Assembly (NCBI GenBank): GCA_028278145.1
Contig: JANQEV010000022.1
Span: 1 to 39,190 of the forward strand
DNA from: Chromatiales bacterium
Lineage (GTDB): Bacteria; Pseudomonadota; Gammaproteobacteria; Chromatiales; Chromatiaceae
DNA length: 39,190 nucleotides
Direction of reading: 5' to 3'
This document shows, one piece after another, positions 24,177 to 31,409 of the stretch; positions within the stretch are counted from its first letter, which is position 1, and every line of letters starts with the position of its first letter. The notes under the pieces are model-generated. The model did no database searches and was not told the DNA's origin. It was given only the letters and a program-made list of their open reading frames with translations. The position numbers and the translations under genes were made by a program.

Positions 24177-24971
24177 TCAAACTTCATCAGACAATATGTT
24201 CTCAAGCAATGCACGAACCGTTTGTGGTTCAAATGGTTTATCACATATGGCAGAGATTCCGGATTTTTGCACAGCTGCCAAGCGACTTTCACTCTCTTCA
24301 CTGGTTACCATCATAACCGGAACAGAAGATTGGGAACTTTCGCTACGTATATATTCAACTAACTCCTGACCATCCATGCGTGGCATATTGTAGTCCGTGA
24401 CAATAAGATCAAAAAAACTATTTGAAATCTTCTCTACAGCCTCAACACCATCATGTGCAAAGGTGAAATTTTCCAGGCCCATTGATGTTAGAACTCGTTT
24501 GATATGCTTACGAGCCATATTACTGTCATCAACAATCAAGACCTCAATAGTATCCATCGCATGTCTTTCTAAATTAAGGCCAGTTGGATCCAGGTGATCA
24601 ATGGTTGTTTCAAGAGCCACCTTTAAATCATGTTCATCAAATGGTTTGGGAAGGATTGCTATGGCTCCAGCCTGTCTTATAGGGTCGAGATAACGAAACC
24701 TGGTTTCACTGGAAGCGAGCATGAAAGCAGTTTCATTTAGAGATGAATCTTCACGTATTTTGTGGATTAAATCAGTACCAGACATATCAGGCAGATAGAG
24801 AGTGCTTATAACAAGATCTGGCCTTACCCTGCTCATCTCTACCAGTGCCTCTTCTCCGGATTTGACATAAGAGACGTGGGTGATCCCGAGATCATTAAAA
24901 TATCCCTGGATTATTTTTCTCTGAGTACTGGAGGGTTCTGCCAACAGAACCATTAACTCACTCAGCTTCAT
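24177..24971 (-). CDS. Double-receiver response regulator (degenerate REC + canonical REC)
   Basis: 264 residues comprising two REC domains and no output domain. The first (about 7-125) starts MVLLAEPSSTQRK with a single acidic residue in the pocket, and its phosphoacceptor position reads VISTLYLP, a Thr in place of Asp, so it should not be phosphorylated; the switch Lys (LPKPF) remains. The second (about 140-262) is complete: VDDS, VTDYNMPRMDG with the acceptor Asp, and DKPF. Start at ATG 24971 with GGGGGGA upstream; the longer frame to 25031 lacks support. CheY-like tandem receivers act as phosphate sinks or in chemotaxis/second-messenger pathways; neighbours suggest a c-di-GMP link (inference). 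Confidence 0.88.
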   Translation of the reverse strand: MKLSELMVLLAEPSSTQRKIIQGYFNDLGITHVSYVKSGEEALVEMSRVRPDLVISTLYLPDMSGTDLIHKIREDSSLNETAFMLASSETRFRYLDPIRQAGAIAILPKPFDEHDLKVALETTIDHLDPTGLNLERHAMDTIEVLIVDDSNMARKHIKRVLTSMGLENFTFAHDGVEAVEKISNSFFDLIVTDYNMPRMDGQELVEYIRSESSQSSVPVMMVTSEESESRLAAVQKSGISAICDKPFEPQTVRALLENILSDEV

Positions 24972-25263
24972 ACAATCCCCCCAACGTAAATGTGTTGCCA
25001 GATGTGTAATAATGGTTTTATCGGTAACCAAGGCTAAAACTAAAATAAAAGGGTCTAGCCCCTTTTACCTCTCTTTGCTTCTGAAAGGATGCTGCCCCCT
25101 TTTCTCACCAAATCTGCTAAATAACAATCATTATTACGAAGACTAATAATCTGTGTAATATCCGTGGGTTATCTTCCTGTTTTCCTTATATATCCAGATA
25201 CTGCTATGCTACAGTTTCCTGTATATGTTCCCTACACCGGTTGAGTTATAAAGAGACAAGCTC

Positions 25264-25887
25264 TTGGAATCAATTTCAGACATCACACAGGCATTTATCG
25301 CAAAAAAATACCTGTTACCAGACGGTCCTGCAGACATATTGCTTAACCCACATAATCTATCTAAGTTTCTGAAAAAACACAGATTGCTGAAATATTTTGT
25401 CAAGCAAGGAAACCTCAAGGTAGCCAGTTTCAGGGATGCTGACCCAGCCTCTTCTGAACCTGAATCACCCACCATTGAGTTTATGGATGGAAAGATACTC
25501 AAAAACGCTTCAATCCATGTGATGTTCGATTCATTTTTCAGGGAAGAACATCTCTGCCCCGTCCGTATTGCACATAACAATGGGCGATATGAACTGCTAC
25601 TGGCCCCCATGTCACAAGAGAACATTTCTCGTCTGGATCATTTTTATGCCAGTTATAAGATCAATATTGTGCACGCATACCATGTTAGACAGAACGAACT
25701 CAATCTGCCCTTTAAATCGAGTGATCTTCCTGATTGTCTCGCAGCTATGTTTATTGACCAAAACGCCGTCTATGAAGAGGAAGATAGCAGAGAGGGAATC
25801 ACTGTCAGTGATGAACACCTGGACCCTGATGCAACGATAATGAATATACCAGCAGAAGATTTAATGAAGTTGTATAAGAAAGAATAA
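25264..25887 (+). CDS. Hypothetical protein, 207 aa
   Basis: Start at TTG 25264 with AAAGAGA upstream; no earlier alternative. The soluble protein begins MESISDITQAFIAKKYLLPDGPADILLNPHNLSKFLKKH, then a mixed region and a markedly acidic tail (YEEEDSREGITVSDEHLDPDAT). No transmembrane segment, signal or catalytic motif recognised. Its TTG start and long gap upstream are the main weaknesses; the even coding pattern supports it. Alone between divergent and unrelated genes. Function unknown. Confidence 0.65.
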   Translation: MESISDITQAFIAKKYLLPDGPADILLNPHNLSKFLKKHRLLKYFVKQGNLKVASFRDADPASSEPESPTIEFMDGKILKNASIHVMFDSFFREEHLCPVRIAHNNGRYELLLAPMSQENISRLDHFYASYKINIVHAYHVRQNELNLPFKSSDLPDCLAAMFIDQNAVYEEEDSREGITVSDEHLDPDATIMNIPAEDLMKLYKKE

Positions 25888-25894
25888 GACATAA

Positions 25895-25912
25895 GGGTCA
25901 GATAGAATTACT
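25895..25912. repeat. REP-like GGTCAGA element, copy 3
   Basis: AGGGTCAGATAGAATTAC, beginning 7 bp after the stop at 25887. Shorter than the other copies; no second arm visible. Confidence 0.4.
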
Positions 25913-26035
25913 ACCTAACACTAGTAAGAATGACTCACCAACCCGGTTTTTATGCCAAGCAGTATGTTGGTTTTTTATCCTCTTCGGGATATATTCAGTT
26001 TTCTTTAAACCTACATCGAATGGGAAAAACACACG

Positions 26036-26602
26036 ATGCAATCACTTCGCTTGCAGGTATCACATAGGGTCACCAGGCCTAGGACACCATTGTTGCATAT
26101 TGGGGGAGTTCTGCTCTGCTCTATGTTGCTCTCTCCACTCGTGCTGGCCCAGTCGACCGCTATCACCGCAACGCTCGACAAGGTTCGTGTGATCAGTACT
26201 GAAACCCACCAGTTTTCTTTGACTACCAGCAGTGACAAAAAGGTCATAAATGTCCCGACACAACCAGAAGGCAGGACTATCAGCGGCAAGATTAACTGCA
26301 ACATGCAGACCCAGGCGACACTGAACAACTGGTATCCCTTCAGGTACTTCATGTACAAAAGGGTTGGTGGAAAACTAAGCTTGATCAGTGGTGGTGGACT
26401 TACCTCTAATAAAACTCACACCTATACTGCCACCAAAGGCGATGAGAACAACAGTGCAAAATATGTGTTTTCGGCACATCTGAACCATGCACAGGTAACA
26501 GGGCAATGCTCGCTTACAGTTAAGATTACCGAGGTAGTACCGCATGTGGTACCACAAAGGTTACAACGGCCGCCCATACTGAAGAAAAGATATAAAAAAT
26601 AG
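26036..26602 (+). CDS. Secreted hypothetical protein, 188 aa
   Basis: A basic N-region then signal sequence (HIGGVLLCSMLLSPLVLAQS, about 21-40) precedes a beta-rich mature part with two cysteines (GKINCNM, GQCSLTV) probably joined by a disulfide, and a basic Pro-rich tail (QRLQRPPILKKRYKK). The pattern (a YT..KGDENNSAKYVFSAHL segment) recalls small Ig-like or beta-sandwich periplasmic proteins, but no family is recognised. A GGGAAAA is found 10 nt before the ATG. A stem-loop follows the stop directly. Confidence 0.65.
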   Translation: MQSLRLQVSHRVTRPRTPLLHIGGVLLCSMLLSPLVLAQSTAITATLDKVRVISTETHQFSLTTSSDKKVINVPTQPEGRTISGKINCNMQTQATLNNWYPFRYFMYKRVGGKLSLISGGGLTSNKTHTYTATKGDENNSAKYVFSAHLNHAQVTGQCSLTVKITEVVPHVVPQRLQRPPILKKRYKK

Positions 26603-26670
26603 GGTCAGAGAGGATTATCTTCAATTATTAGAGACAATTGTTCTCTGATCTGGCTTTTAAAATGGTACTG
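26602..26670. repeat. REP-like hairpin, copy 4 (largest)
   Basis: It directly abuts the stop of the preceding gene. Inner stem TCAGAGA...TCTCTGA with GGATTATCT/AGAGACAATT pairing around a short loop; outer arms AGGGTCAG (26602-26609) and CTGACCCC (about 26663-26670). Resembles the hairpin at 19550-19587 and the GGTCAGA elements elsewhere in the window. Confidence 0.5.
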
Positions 26671-26736
26671 ACCCCTTTAATTCTTTAATTCTCTTTGTGC
26701 CGTTCAACACCTTTTAGCTAATTTACTCTAATGTGA

Positions 26737-27627
26737 TTAAGCGGCCTCTGCCTTAGGCTGCCAAAATCTCTTAAGACCTGTCACTAAGCCATAGATGCTA
26801 GCGCCTACCAAAATCCCTAGCAGTAAATCGCCAACCATTGGCGGCCATGACACAAAGAAATGGTGAATAGTCTCGATATTGTGCAGATACATTCCTCCAC
26901 CCACCAACAACATAGCTATGGTACCGATGACGCTTAGTAATTTAATAATCTTCGGAAGCATGGCTACTAATACTCTCCCAACACCGTGTCCAAAGCTAGA
27001 CCACATGCTAGGTAAGTTGGAATATTTATCGATCAAAGCAAATCCCGCATCATCCATGCGCACAAGCATAGCAACCACACCATATACTCCCACCGTAGCC
27101 AATAGAGCCACAAAGCTGACCGCAATAAGTTGAATCACCAATGGTTGCTCCAACACCGTACTCAACGCGATTATGATGATTTCGATTGAGAGCACAAAGT
27201 CAGTTTTAATCGCAGATCGAATCTTGGCCTTTTCCTTTGTTACCAAGTCCTTTGGGTCATCCGTTCCCCTTGCGACGATGTTTGGCTTTTCGTGCAAGCC
27301 TAACCACTCTGTAACTTTTTCAAATCCCTCGTAACTCAGGTAGGCTCCACCAATCAACAAAATCGGTACAATCAACCAAGGCATATAAGAACTTAACAGA
27401 AAGGCTAGTGGCAGGATGATCACTTTATTCAGCAAAGATCCTTTTGTGATAGCCCAGATTACTGGCAACTCACGTGAAGCGTGGAACCCCGTCGCCTTCT
27501 CCGCATTCACCGCCAAGTCATCACTGAGTAACCCCGCTGTTTTCTTGGTTGCCACCTTACTCATCACTGCTGCATCATCAAGCAGTGTCGCAATATCATC
27601 AAATAGAGCAAAAAATCCACTTGCCAT
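26737..27627 (-). CDS. DUF808 family membrane protein (YedI-like)
   Basis: 296 residues with about six hydrophobic segments. It carries the DUF808 N-terminus MASGFFALFDDIATLLDDAAVMSKVATKKTAGLLSDDLAVNAEKA and the following LPVIWAITKGSLLNKVIILP and LIVPILLIGGAYLSYEGFEKV segments. Family function unknown; inner-membrane location likely. AGAGGTGA lies about 13 nt upstream of the ATG. It is the last gene before the cassette array on this side, and its size and wide distribution mark it as ordinary chromosomal sequence. Confidence 0.88.
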   Translation of the reverse strand: MASGFFALFDDIATLLDDAAVMSKVATKKTAGLLSDDLAVNAEKATGFHASRELPVIWAITKGSLLNKVIILPLAFLLSSYMPWLIVPILLIGGAYLSYEGFEKVTEWLGLHEKPNIVARGTDDPKDLVTKEKAKIRSAIKTDFVLSIEIIIIALSTVLEQPLVIQLIAVSFVALLATVGVYGVVAMLVRMDDAGFALIDKYSNLPSMWSSFGHGVGRVLVAMLPKIIKLLSVIGTIAMLLVGGGMYLHNIETIHHFFVSWPPMVGDLLLGILVGASIYGLVTGLKRFWQPKAEAA

Positions 27628-27685
27628 AATTATTTTGAATCACCTCTAAGTTAAAGTTTCCAACCGGAGCTATTTTCCTCAAATC

Positions 27686-27715
27686 TTATAGATAATTGGG
27701 GTCTGACCCCAATTA
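27686..27715. repeat. GGGGTC palindrome, copy A
   Basis: A near-perfect inverted repeat: ATAATTGGGGTC and GACCCCAATTAT separated by a single T. It lies between the DUF808 gene and the 63-aa ORF and shares its central ~25 bp with the palindrome at 28149-28177. Confidence 0.7.
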
Positions 27716-27742
27716 TTCACGGGTGGGTCTTACCAGCACAAC

Positions 27743-27934
27743 TCACACATAGAATTTTATTACCAGCCATAGAATGGTCAAGATAACTGCTATTTGCAGA
27801 AAAGCTTTCTTAGTCGATATAGTGACTAAATCTACTGTTTCATAGGTACTGTTCGGAGAAGTAATACGCCACAGCCAAAAAAACAGAATGGCTACAAACA
27901 ATGGAACGTTTTCAATATTTGTAAAAAAGTCCAA
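27743..27934 (-). CDS. Small membrane protein, 63 aa
   Basis: TTG start at 27934 (MDFFTNIENVPLFVAILFFWLWRI...); two hydrophobic spans (about 10-24 and 44-62). No ATG option. Flanked by the two GGGGTC palindromes (27686-27715 and 28149-28177) together with the 43-aa ORF; it may be the second gene of an integron cassette. No family recognised; the unusual start keeps confidence modest. Confidence 0.5.
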   Translation of the reverse strand: MDFFTNIENVPLFVAILFFWLWRITSPNSTYETVDLVTISTKKAFLQIAVILTILWLVIKFYV

Positions 27935-27954
27935 TTAGTCGCTTCTTAAGTATT

Positions 27955-28086
27955 CTATAGGTTCATTCCGTTCATGATGTAATCAGTAGCAAAAGTTGCA
28001 ATCAGGCCAACCAATACTAGTATAACGATAAACCAGGTCACCCAAGACCAGCCACGTTGATTTGAATATTTTCTAGAACTCATCAT
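27955..28086 (-). CDS. Small single-span membrane protein, 43 aa
   Basis: A tiny ORF: MMSSRKYSNQRGWSWVTWF..., a Trp-rich basic N-terminus followed by one membrane span (WFIVILVLVGLIATFA) and a short tail (TDYIMNGMNL). The TAGGTAAAG before the ATG is a fair ribosome site. Located in the DNA after the disrupted attC at 28138-28209 and followed on the minus strand by the 63-aa ORF; both seem to belong to one cassette-like unit. Confidence 0.55.
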   Translation of the reverse strand: MMSSRKYSNQRGWSWVTWFIVILVLVGLIATFATDYIMNGMNL

Positions 28087-28137
28087 ATTTTTCTTTACCT
28101 ACTAGAAGGCTCACAAGAAATCACTATCGCTTGTTAG

Positions 28138-28209
28138 TCCTAACTCTAGATAATAGGGGTCTGACCCCAACTATTATAGGCCCGGAGTAACTTGACCGGC
28201 TTGTTAAGC
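28138..28209 (-). repeat. attC-like site C, disrupted by a palindrome
   Basis: On the minus strand it begins GCTTAACAAGCCGGTCAAG (R'' core GCTTAAC, rc of 28203-28209) and contains the stop of the 81-aa gene, as in many cassettes. Its first ~28 nt match attC site B almost base for base (TAACAAG.CGGTCAAG.TTACT.CGGGCCTA), then the sequence changes to the GGGGTC palindrome and ends GTTAGGA, a degenerate R' (GTTRRRY). The typical second half is missing. Confidence 0.65.
28149..28177. repeat. GGGGTC palindrome, copy B
   Basis: ATAATAGGGGTC, T, GACCCCAACTATTAT: the same element as 27686-27715, here within an attC site. In the window the GGGGTC/GACCCC core in this form occurs only in these two places. 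Confidence 0.7.
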
Positions 28210-28449
28210 ATTGCCCCCAGCACCAAAACTGACGTACAGGGCATAACCGCCAACCCCTAGTAAAAGCCAAAACAAGATCCCAAATGTAATAACAACAAAA
28301 CTATCTACATCTGGTTCTGATTTAAAAATAATTTTTGCTATGAGGTATCCCGGACCTTTGATTAACAGCTCAAGTATTATTTCTATGAATAATTGAGCAA
28401 TAAACCTACCAAAGAACCTTACAACTCCACCGACGATATCCTCTACCAC
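28204..28449 (-). CDS. Cassette gene: membrane protein, 81 aa
   Basis: GTG start at 28449 preceded by AAGGAA. An amphipathic N-terminal helix (VEDIVGGVVRFFGRFIAQLFIEIILELLIKGPGYLIAKIIF) and a strong membrane span (about 51-70, VVITFGILFWLLLGVGGYALYV). The stop TAA lies within GCTTAAC, the R'' core of its attC. The cassette is bounded by the R' core at 28466-28472. Unknown function; small membrane proteins are common in integron cassettes and some have recently proved to be phage-defence proteins, but no evidence for this here. Confidence 0.65.
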   Translation of the reverse strand: MVEDIVGGVVRFFGRFIAQLFIEIILELLIKGPGYLIAKIIFKSEPDVDSFVVITFGILFWLLLGVGGYALYVSFGAGGNA

Positions 28450-28465
28450 ATTTTTTCCTTGTAAT

Positions 28466-28555
28466 GCTTAACGTTTTAGGTAAGGGGCGGCTGGCGTAGC
28501 CAGGCGTCCCGCGCAGGGCCGTAGGCCCGCAGTAAGCTTGACCGACTTGTTAGAG
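28466..28555 (-). repeat. attC site B (90 bp)
   Basis: On the minus strand it starts CTCTAACAAGTCGGTCAAG (R'' core 28549-28555, L'' region TCAAG) and ends AAACGTTAAGC (R' core GTTAAGC, 28466-28472). Between them self-complementary blocks GGGCC-TAC-GGCCC and CTGGC-TAC-GCCAG allow the folded single-strand form used by integron recombination. It follows the stop of the 180-aa lipoprotein gene by 1 bp. Confidence 0.8.
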
Positions 28556-28556
28556 A

Positions 28557-29099
28557 TCATTGCTTATATTTTTGCAAACCTTTAACTGTTAACCGTTTGG
28601 CAGAACCTTTTAATTTTTTTGCTTTGCCTTGATACTTATATGCAATAACGTAATCAGTTTCGGTTTTATACACTGACGAAACCCTAACAAGTGGGTTAGT
28701 TTTTACATATGATTTAGGCTTAATGGAAGTGGATGATGGCGCTAGCCTCATGCCATTAATAGATTGCAACTGTAAATCCCTTTTTTTAGAACTAAGATTT
28801 GTAATATAGATTTCATACACTTCTTCTATATCACCCTGCGAACGATCAATACGACCCCATTTATTTTGAATCTTATAGTTCTTCGGCAAACGCTCTGAAC
28901 CTAGTGTTATAACGAGATGAAATTTAAGTGCTCCATTTCCTACAACTCTAACATCCTCTAAATACTCAGAATATTGGATTTGTTTGTTCTTGCCAGTTTT
29001 TGGATCGTATGACGTGGAGTTGATACGTCCACTAGCATTACACCCATTTAATGCAAATACTGTGGTCAATATCACTAACAAACACAAATAACGTTTCAT
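28557..29099 (-). CDS. Cassette gene: lipoprotein, 180 aa
   Basis: Lipoprotein signal MKRYLCLLVILTTVFALNGC, with the lipobox LNGC at about 17-20, then a Ser/Lys-rich mature part (YDPKTGKNKQIQYSEYL ... ITNLSSKKRDLQLQSINGMRLAP) that looks like a beta-sandwich, ending in a strongly basic tail (KAKKLKGSAKRLTVKGLQKYKQ). No family recognised. There is almost no leader between the upstream R' core GTTAGAG and the ATG and no visible Shine-Dalgarno sequence, which is common for integron cassettes. Probably membrane-anchored and periplasm-facing. Confidence 0.75.
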   Translation of the reverse strand: MKRYLCLLVILTTVFALNGCNASGRINSTSYDPKTGKNKQIQYSEYLEDVRVVGNGALKFHLVITLGSERLPKNYKIQNKWGRIDRSQGDIEEVYEIYITNLSSKKRDLQLQSINGMRLAPSSTSIKPKSYVKTNPLVRVSSVYKTETDYVIAYKYQGKAKKLKGSAKRLTVKGLQKYKQ

Positions 29100-29109
29100 T
29101 TTTATTTAT

Positions 29110-29169
29110 CTCTAACGTTCTAGCACAGCCGCAACGGTTTTTGTTGTCGGCTGGTGTGGCTTGTTAAGC
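29110..29169 (-). repeat. attC site A (60 bp)
   Basis: On the minus strand: GCTTAACAAGCC (R'' core, rc of 29163-29169), an imperfect stem CACACCAGCCG / CGGCTGTG with extra unpaired bases on one side (extrahelical bases expected of attC), and GAACGTTAGAG as R' (29110-29116). About 60 bp, in the normal attC size range. Directly after the 143-aa lipoprotein gene. Confidence 0.8.
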
Positions 29170-29178
29170 GCTGCATTC

Positions 29179-29610
29179 TCAATGAGACAGTCCTGATTGC
29201 AGCTCTATAATTAGCTCTTTTTTTGCTTCACTCACTAACACCTCTGCCTTAGATGCATCTGTTTCACTCCAAACAACCCATCTATCTCCTTGGAATTGCC
29301 TCACATCATATTTAATGCTGTTTTCGCTAAATTTTCTAAGAACGATAGCTTCCATTTCTGGGCCAAAACTTACACTCCTATTAGACGGGACCATTTTCTG
29401 ATAAAGCCGCCCAATGATACTTTCTACTTTTCTTTTGTCCTTTAGCTTGAATTCAAAGCGACTCCCGGATAATTGCTTATACCATATACCTGCATTATCG
29501 AAAGCGTCAGTAGCTAACTGGTGTAGATTTTCATCGCCCATACTGGTTACGAATGTTTCACTGGAACATCCAACAAGTATCAGCACAAAGACTATACGTA
29601 GAATTTTCAT
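29179..29610 (-). CDS. Cassette gene: lipoprotein, 143 aa
   Basis: Signal MKILRIVFVLILVGC with lipobox LVGC (12-15), then SSETFVTSM. The mature part (about 128 residues) has LATDAFDNAGIWYKQLSGSRFEFKLKDKRKVESIIGRL and FSENSIKYDVRQFQGDRWVVW; no cysteine after the lipobox. Possible alpha/beta fold, family not recognised. The stop is 9 bp before the attC R'' core. It starts only 7 bp after the GTTAAGC core at 29618-29624, which fits the first or an early cassette. Confidence 0.75.
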   Translation of the reverse strand: MKILRIVFVLILVGCSSETFVTSMGDENLHQLATDAFDNAGIWYKQLSGSRFEFKLKDKRKVESIIGRLYQKMVPSNRSVSFGPEMEAIVLRKFSENSIKYDVRQFQGDRWVVWSETDASKAEVLVSEAKKELIIELQSGLSH

Positions 29611-29629
29611 GTTTTACGCTTAACAGTGA

Positions 29630-29675
29630 GTTATACAGACTCTTCGTTTGTTGAGTTATACGGAGTCTGTATAAC
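29630..29675. repeat. Perfect 13-bp inverted repeat at the array edge
   Basis: GTTATACAGACTC (29630-29642) and GAGTCTGTATAAC (29663-29675) with a 20-nt loop, followed on the minus strand by TCACT and the GTTAAGC core. It occupies the position an attC stem would have but is a perfect stem without extrahelical bases or a recognisable R'' core, so it may be a degenerate attC or a cruciform terminator. The stretch 29676-29960 shows no convincing gene. Confidence 0.55.
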
Positions 29676-29960
29676 ACAATTCGTAACGATGCCTTGTTTG
29701 TACATAATTTGCACAAGTAAGCTTGCCAGCTTCAGCTCGGATGACATTAAATAACTGTTGGTTGATAGTGGTGTATGTTGGATTGCTATTTGCATAACAG
29801 CTTGTACATCCTTGATTTTTTCTTTTATCCAATTCGCGAACAATGTGGATTTCTCGCTAGTGATCTGAGATTACTCTACATCCAGCAAGTGGTCAAACCT
29901 ACACTTTTCAGGCTATGTAACACGAAATAACAAATTGCAAAGTGAAGAGCATTTTCTCTT

Positions 29961-31409
29961 CTAATGCACCGTACAAACCATACACGGATCAAACGATCGC
30001 ACTATATGCTGTACTGACACCGGGTCATGCTCTCCATCTCTCACCGGCGCATTGACCAATGCCTGCTCCAGTGCTCCCGGTATTTCCTGAGTATCGCGGG
30101 GCGAGAAGTTCCATGTGGTGGGGGCAATGATCTGGTAGTTGAGAATGCGGCCGTTCTTTACCTTTAGCCAGTGCCCCAGGCTGCCGCGGGCGGCTTCGAT
30201 CATACCGAAGCCCTGAGTCTCTTTTGGCATGTTGGCATGGTTACAGAAAGGTTCTTTTGGTTGCAGCCTGTCGGCCCACTGTTCCATGGCCTGTATCAGC
30301 AGGCCTATCTCCAGCACTCTGGCAATTACACGATTTCTTACATTGCCTCCACTTTGTGCCACCAGTTCTCTAATCAGTGGATGACCGTTAACAAGCTGGC
30401 GAGCAATGGCACCTACCTCTACCACCTTGCTGTTTAAACGGGGCGCCTTGCACCAGGTATAACTCCCCTCCTCATCTGCTGAGGGCAGGGTTACTCCATC
30501 GAAGGGATGCTTGGGTTCACTCTGGTAGTGCATCCAGCTATGGCTTATGTCTTCGGTTATGGTTTCTTGATTGAGTTGGTTTAGTTCGCCATTCCATACG
30601 CCCTGGGCGAACAGTTTCTCTCCCTGTTCTTCATACACGCCATAACTCATAAACCTGTCTGCTGCTCTGCCCATTGCATCCAGGTTGAGGGCATCTGCTA
30701 TGTGCAGGAAGTGACTGAAGTCGCTATGGGTGGGTGCGTGGTTTACACGCCATTGATCCAGTGCCGCTATGGAATCCAGGCCAGTTACATTCTCAATGGA
30801 ATCACCATACAGGGTCTGTTCCAGGAACTGGCGGAAGCCGTAGAGTATCACCTTGATACGCGTCTTCTCCTGGGACTCTATGGCCTTGGTGGTACCACCA
30901 GGTTGCAGCCCTAAACTATGGGGCCACTTACCGGCCAGTAGTCCCATGAGATGCATGAACTGGGCACGGACCGGAAGTACATCTCTGGCTGCCGTTCCCT
31001 TTACCGCCTTGAAACGTTCTAGCGCTGGTTGATACCAGGGCTCATTGGCATATACCTCGCGTGCAAAGTCCGGCATGAAGAAGAGATAAAAATGGGTCAT
31101 ATGATCGGCCGCGTTTTCGCAGGCCAAGATCAGGTTGGATGCCAGTTCACCGTTGCGTGGTGTCTCCAGATCCATGGCCTGGGCCAGGGCTTGGGCTGAG
31201 GCTACAGACTGGGCTACAGAGCAGATACCGCAGATGCGCGGTACATATACCAGGGCATCCATGGGGTCCTTACCCTGGAGGATCTGTTCAAAGCCACGAT
31301 ACAGGGGTGACACTACCCGGGCATCGGTTACCTTCCCATCGTTCATCTCCAGTTGTACCTCCAGGTCACCCTCCACCCGGTTGAACGGTCCGATTATGCG
31401 GCGGCTCAT
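29961..31409 (-). CDS. hupV: H2-sensing [NiFe]-hydrogenase large subunit
   Basis: 482 residues, HupV/HoxC of the group 2b regulatory hydrogenases. The Ni-binding motifs are present: RICGIC near residues 58-63 and SFDPCMVCTVH at the very end. The protein stops at CTVH with no C-terminal extension, as expected for sensor hydrogenases that need no maturation protease, unlike energy-conserving enzymes. The role is to detect H2 and signal to the kinase HoxJ/HupT. It overlaps the small-subunit stop by 4 nt (ATGA) and is the last gene of the cluster. Confidence 0.94.
   Translation of the reverse strand: MSRRIIGPFNRVEGDLEVQLEMNDGKVTDARVVSPLYRGFEQILQGKDPMDALVYVPRICGICSVAQSVASAQALAQAMDLETPRNGELASNLILACENAADHMTHFYLFFMPDFAREVYANEPWYQPALERFKAVKGTAARDVLPVRAQFMHLMGLLAGKWPHSLGLQPGGTTKAIESQEKTRIKVILYGFRQFLEQTLYGDSIENVTGLDSIAALDQWRVNHAPTHSDFSHFLHIADALNLDAMGRAADRFMSYGVYEEQGEKLFAQGVWNGELNQLNQETITEDISHSWMHYQSEPKHPFDGVTLPSADEEGSYTWCKAPRLNSKVVEVGAIARQLVNGHPLIRELVAQSGGNVRNRVIARVLEIGLLIQAMEQWADRLQPKEPFCNHANMPKETQGFGMIEAARGSLGHWLKVKNGRILNYQIIAPTTWNFSPRDTQEIPGALEQALVNAPVRDGEHDPVSVQHIVRSFDPCMVCTVH

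Larger units (their letters stand above)
28138..29624 (-). mobile_element. Integron cassette array without integrase (CALIN)
   Basis: Three attC-type sites (28138-28209, 28466-28555, 29110-29169) follow small minus-strand genes with the same orientation; a GTTAAGC core at 29618-29624 precedes the first cassette gene. Each stop codon lies in or within a few bases of the following R'' core, as usual for cassettes. No integron integrase or attI is in the window: the DNA on one side carries hydrogenase genes and on the other a DUF808 gene. This defines a cluster of attC sites lacking an integrase. Cassette products are two lipoproteins and small membrane proteins. Confidence 0.75.

Noticed and set aside
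27955-28140. A fourth attC at GGACTAACAAGCG before the 43-aa gene
   Set aside because: An R''-like start is visible but no matching R' core or stem can be found within a normal attC length.
29631-29843. 70-aa minus-strand frame beginning at TTG, between hupV and the first cassette
   Set aside because: No ribosome site, weak start, and it ends inside a hairpin; a decayed cassette gene is possible but not supported enough.
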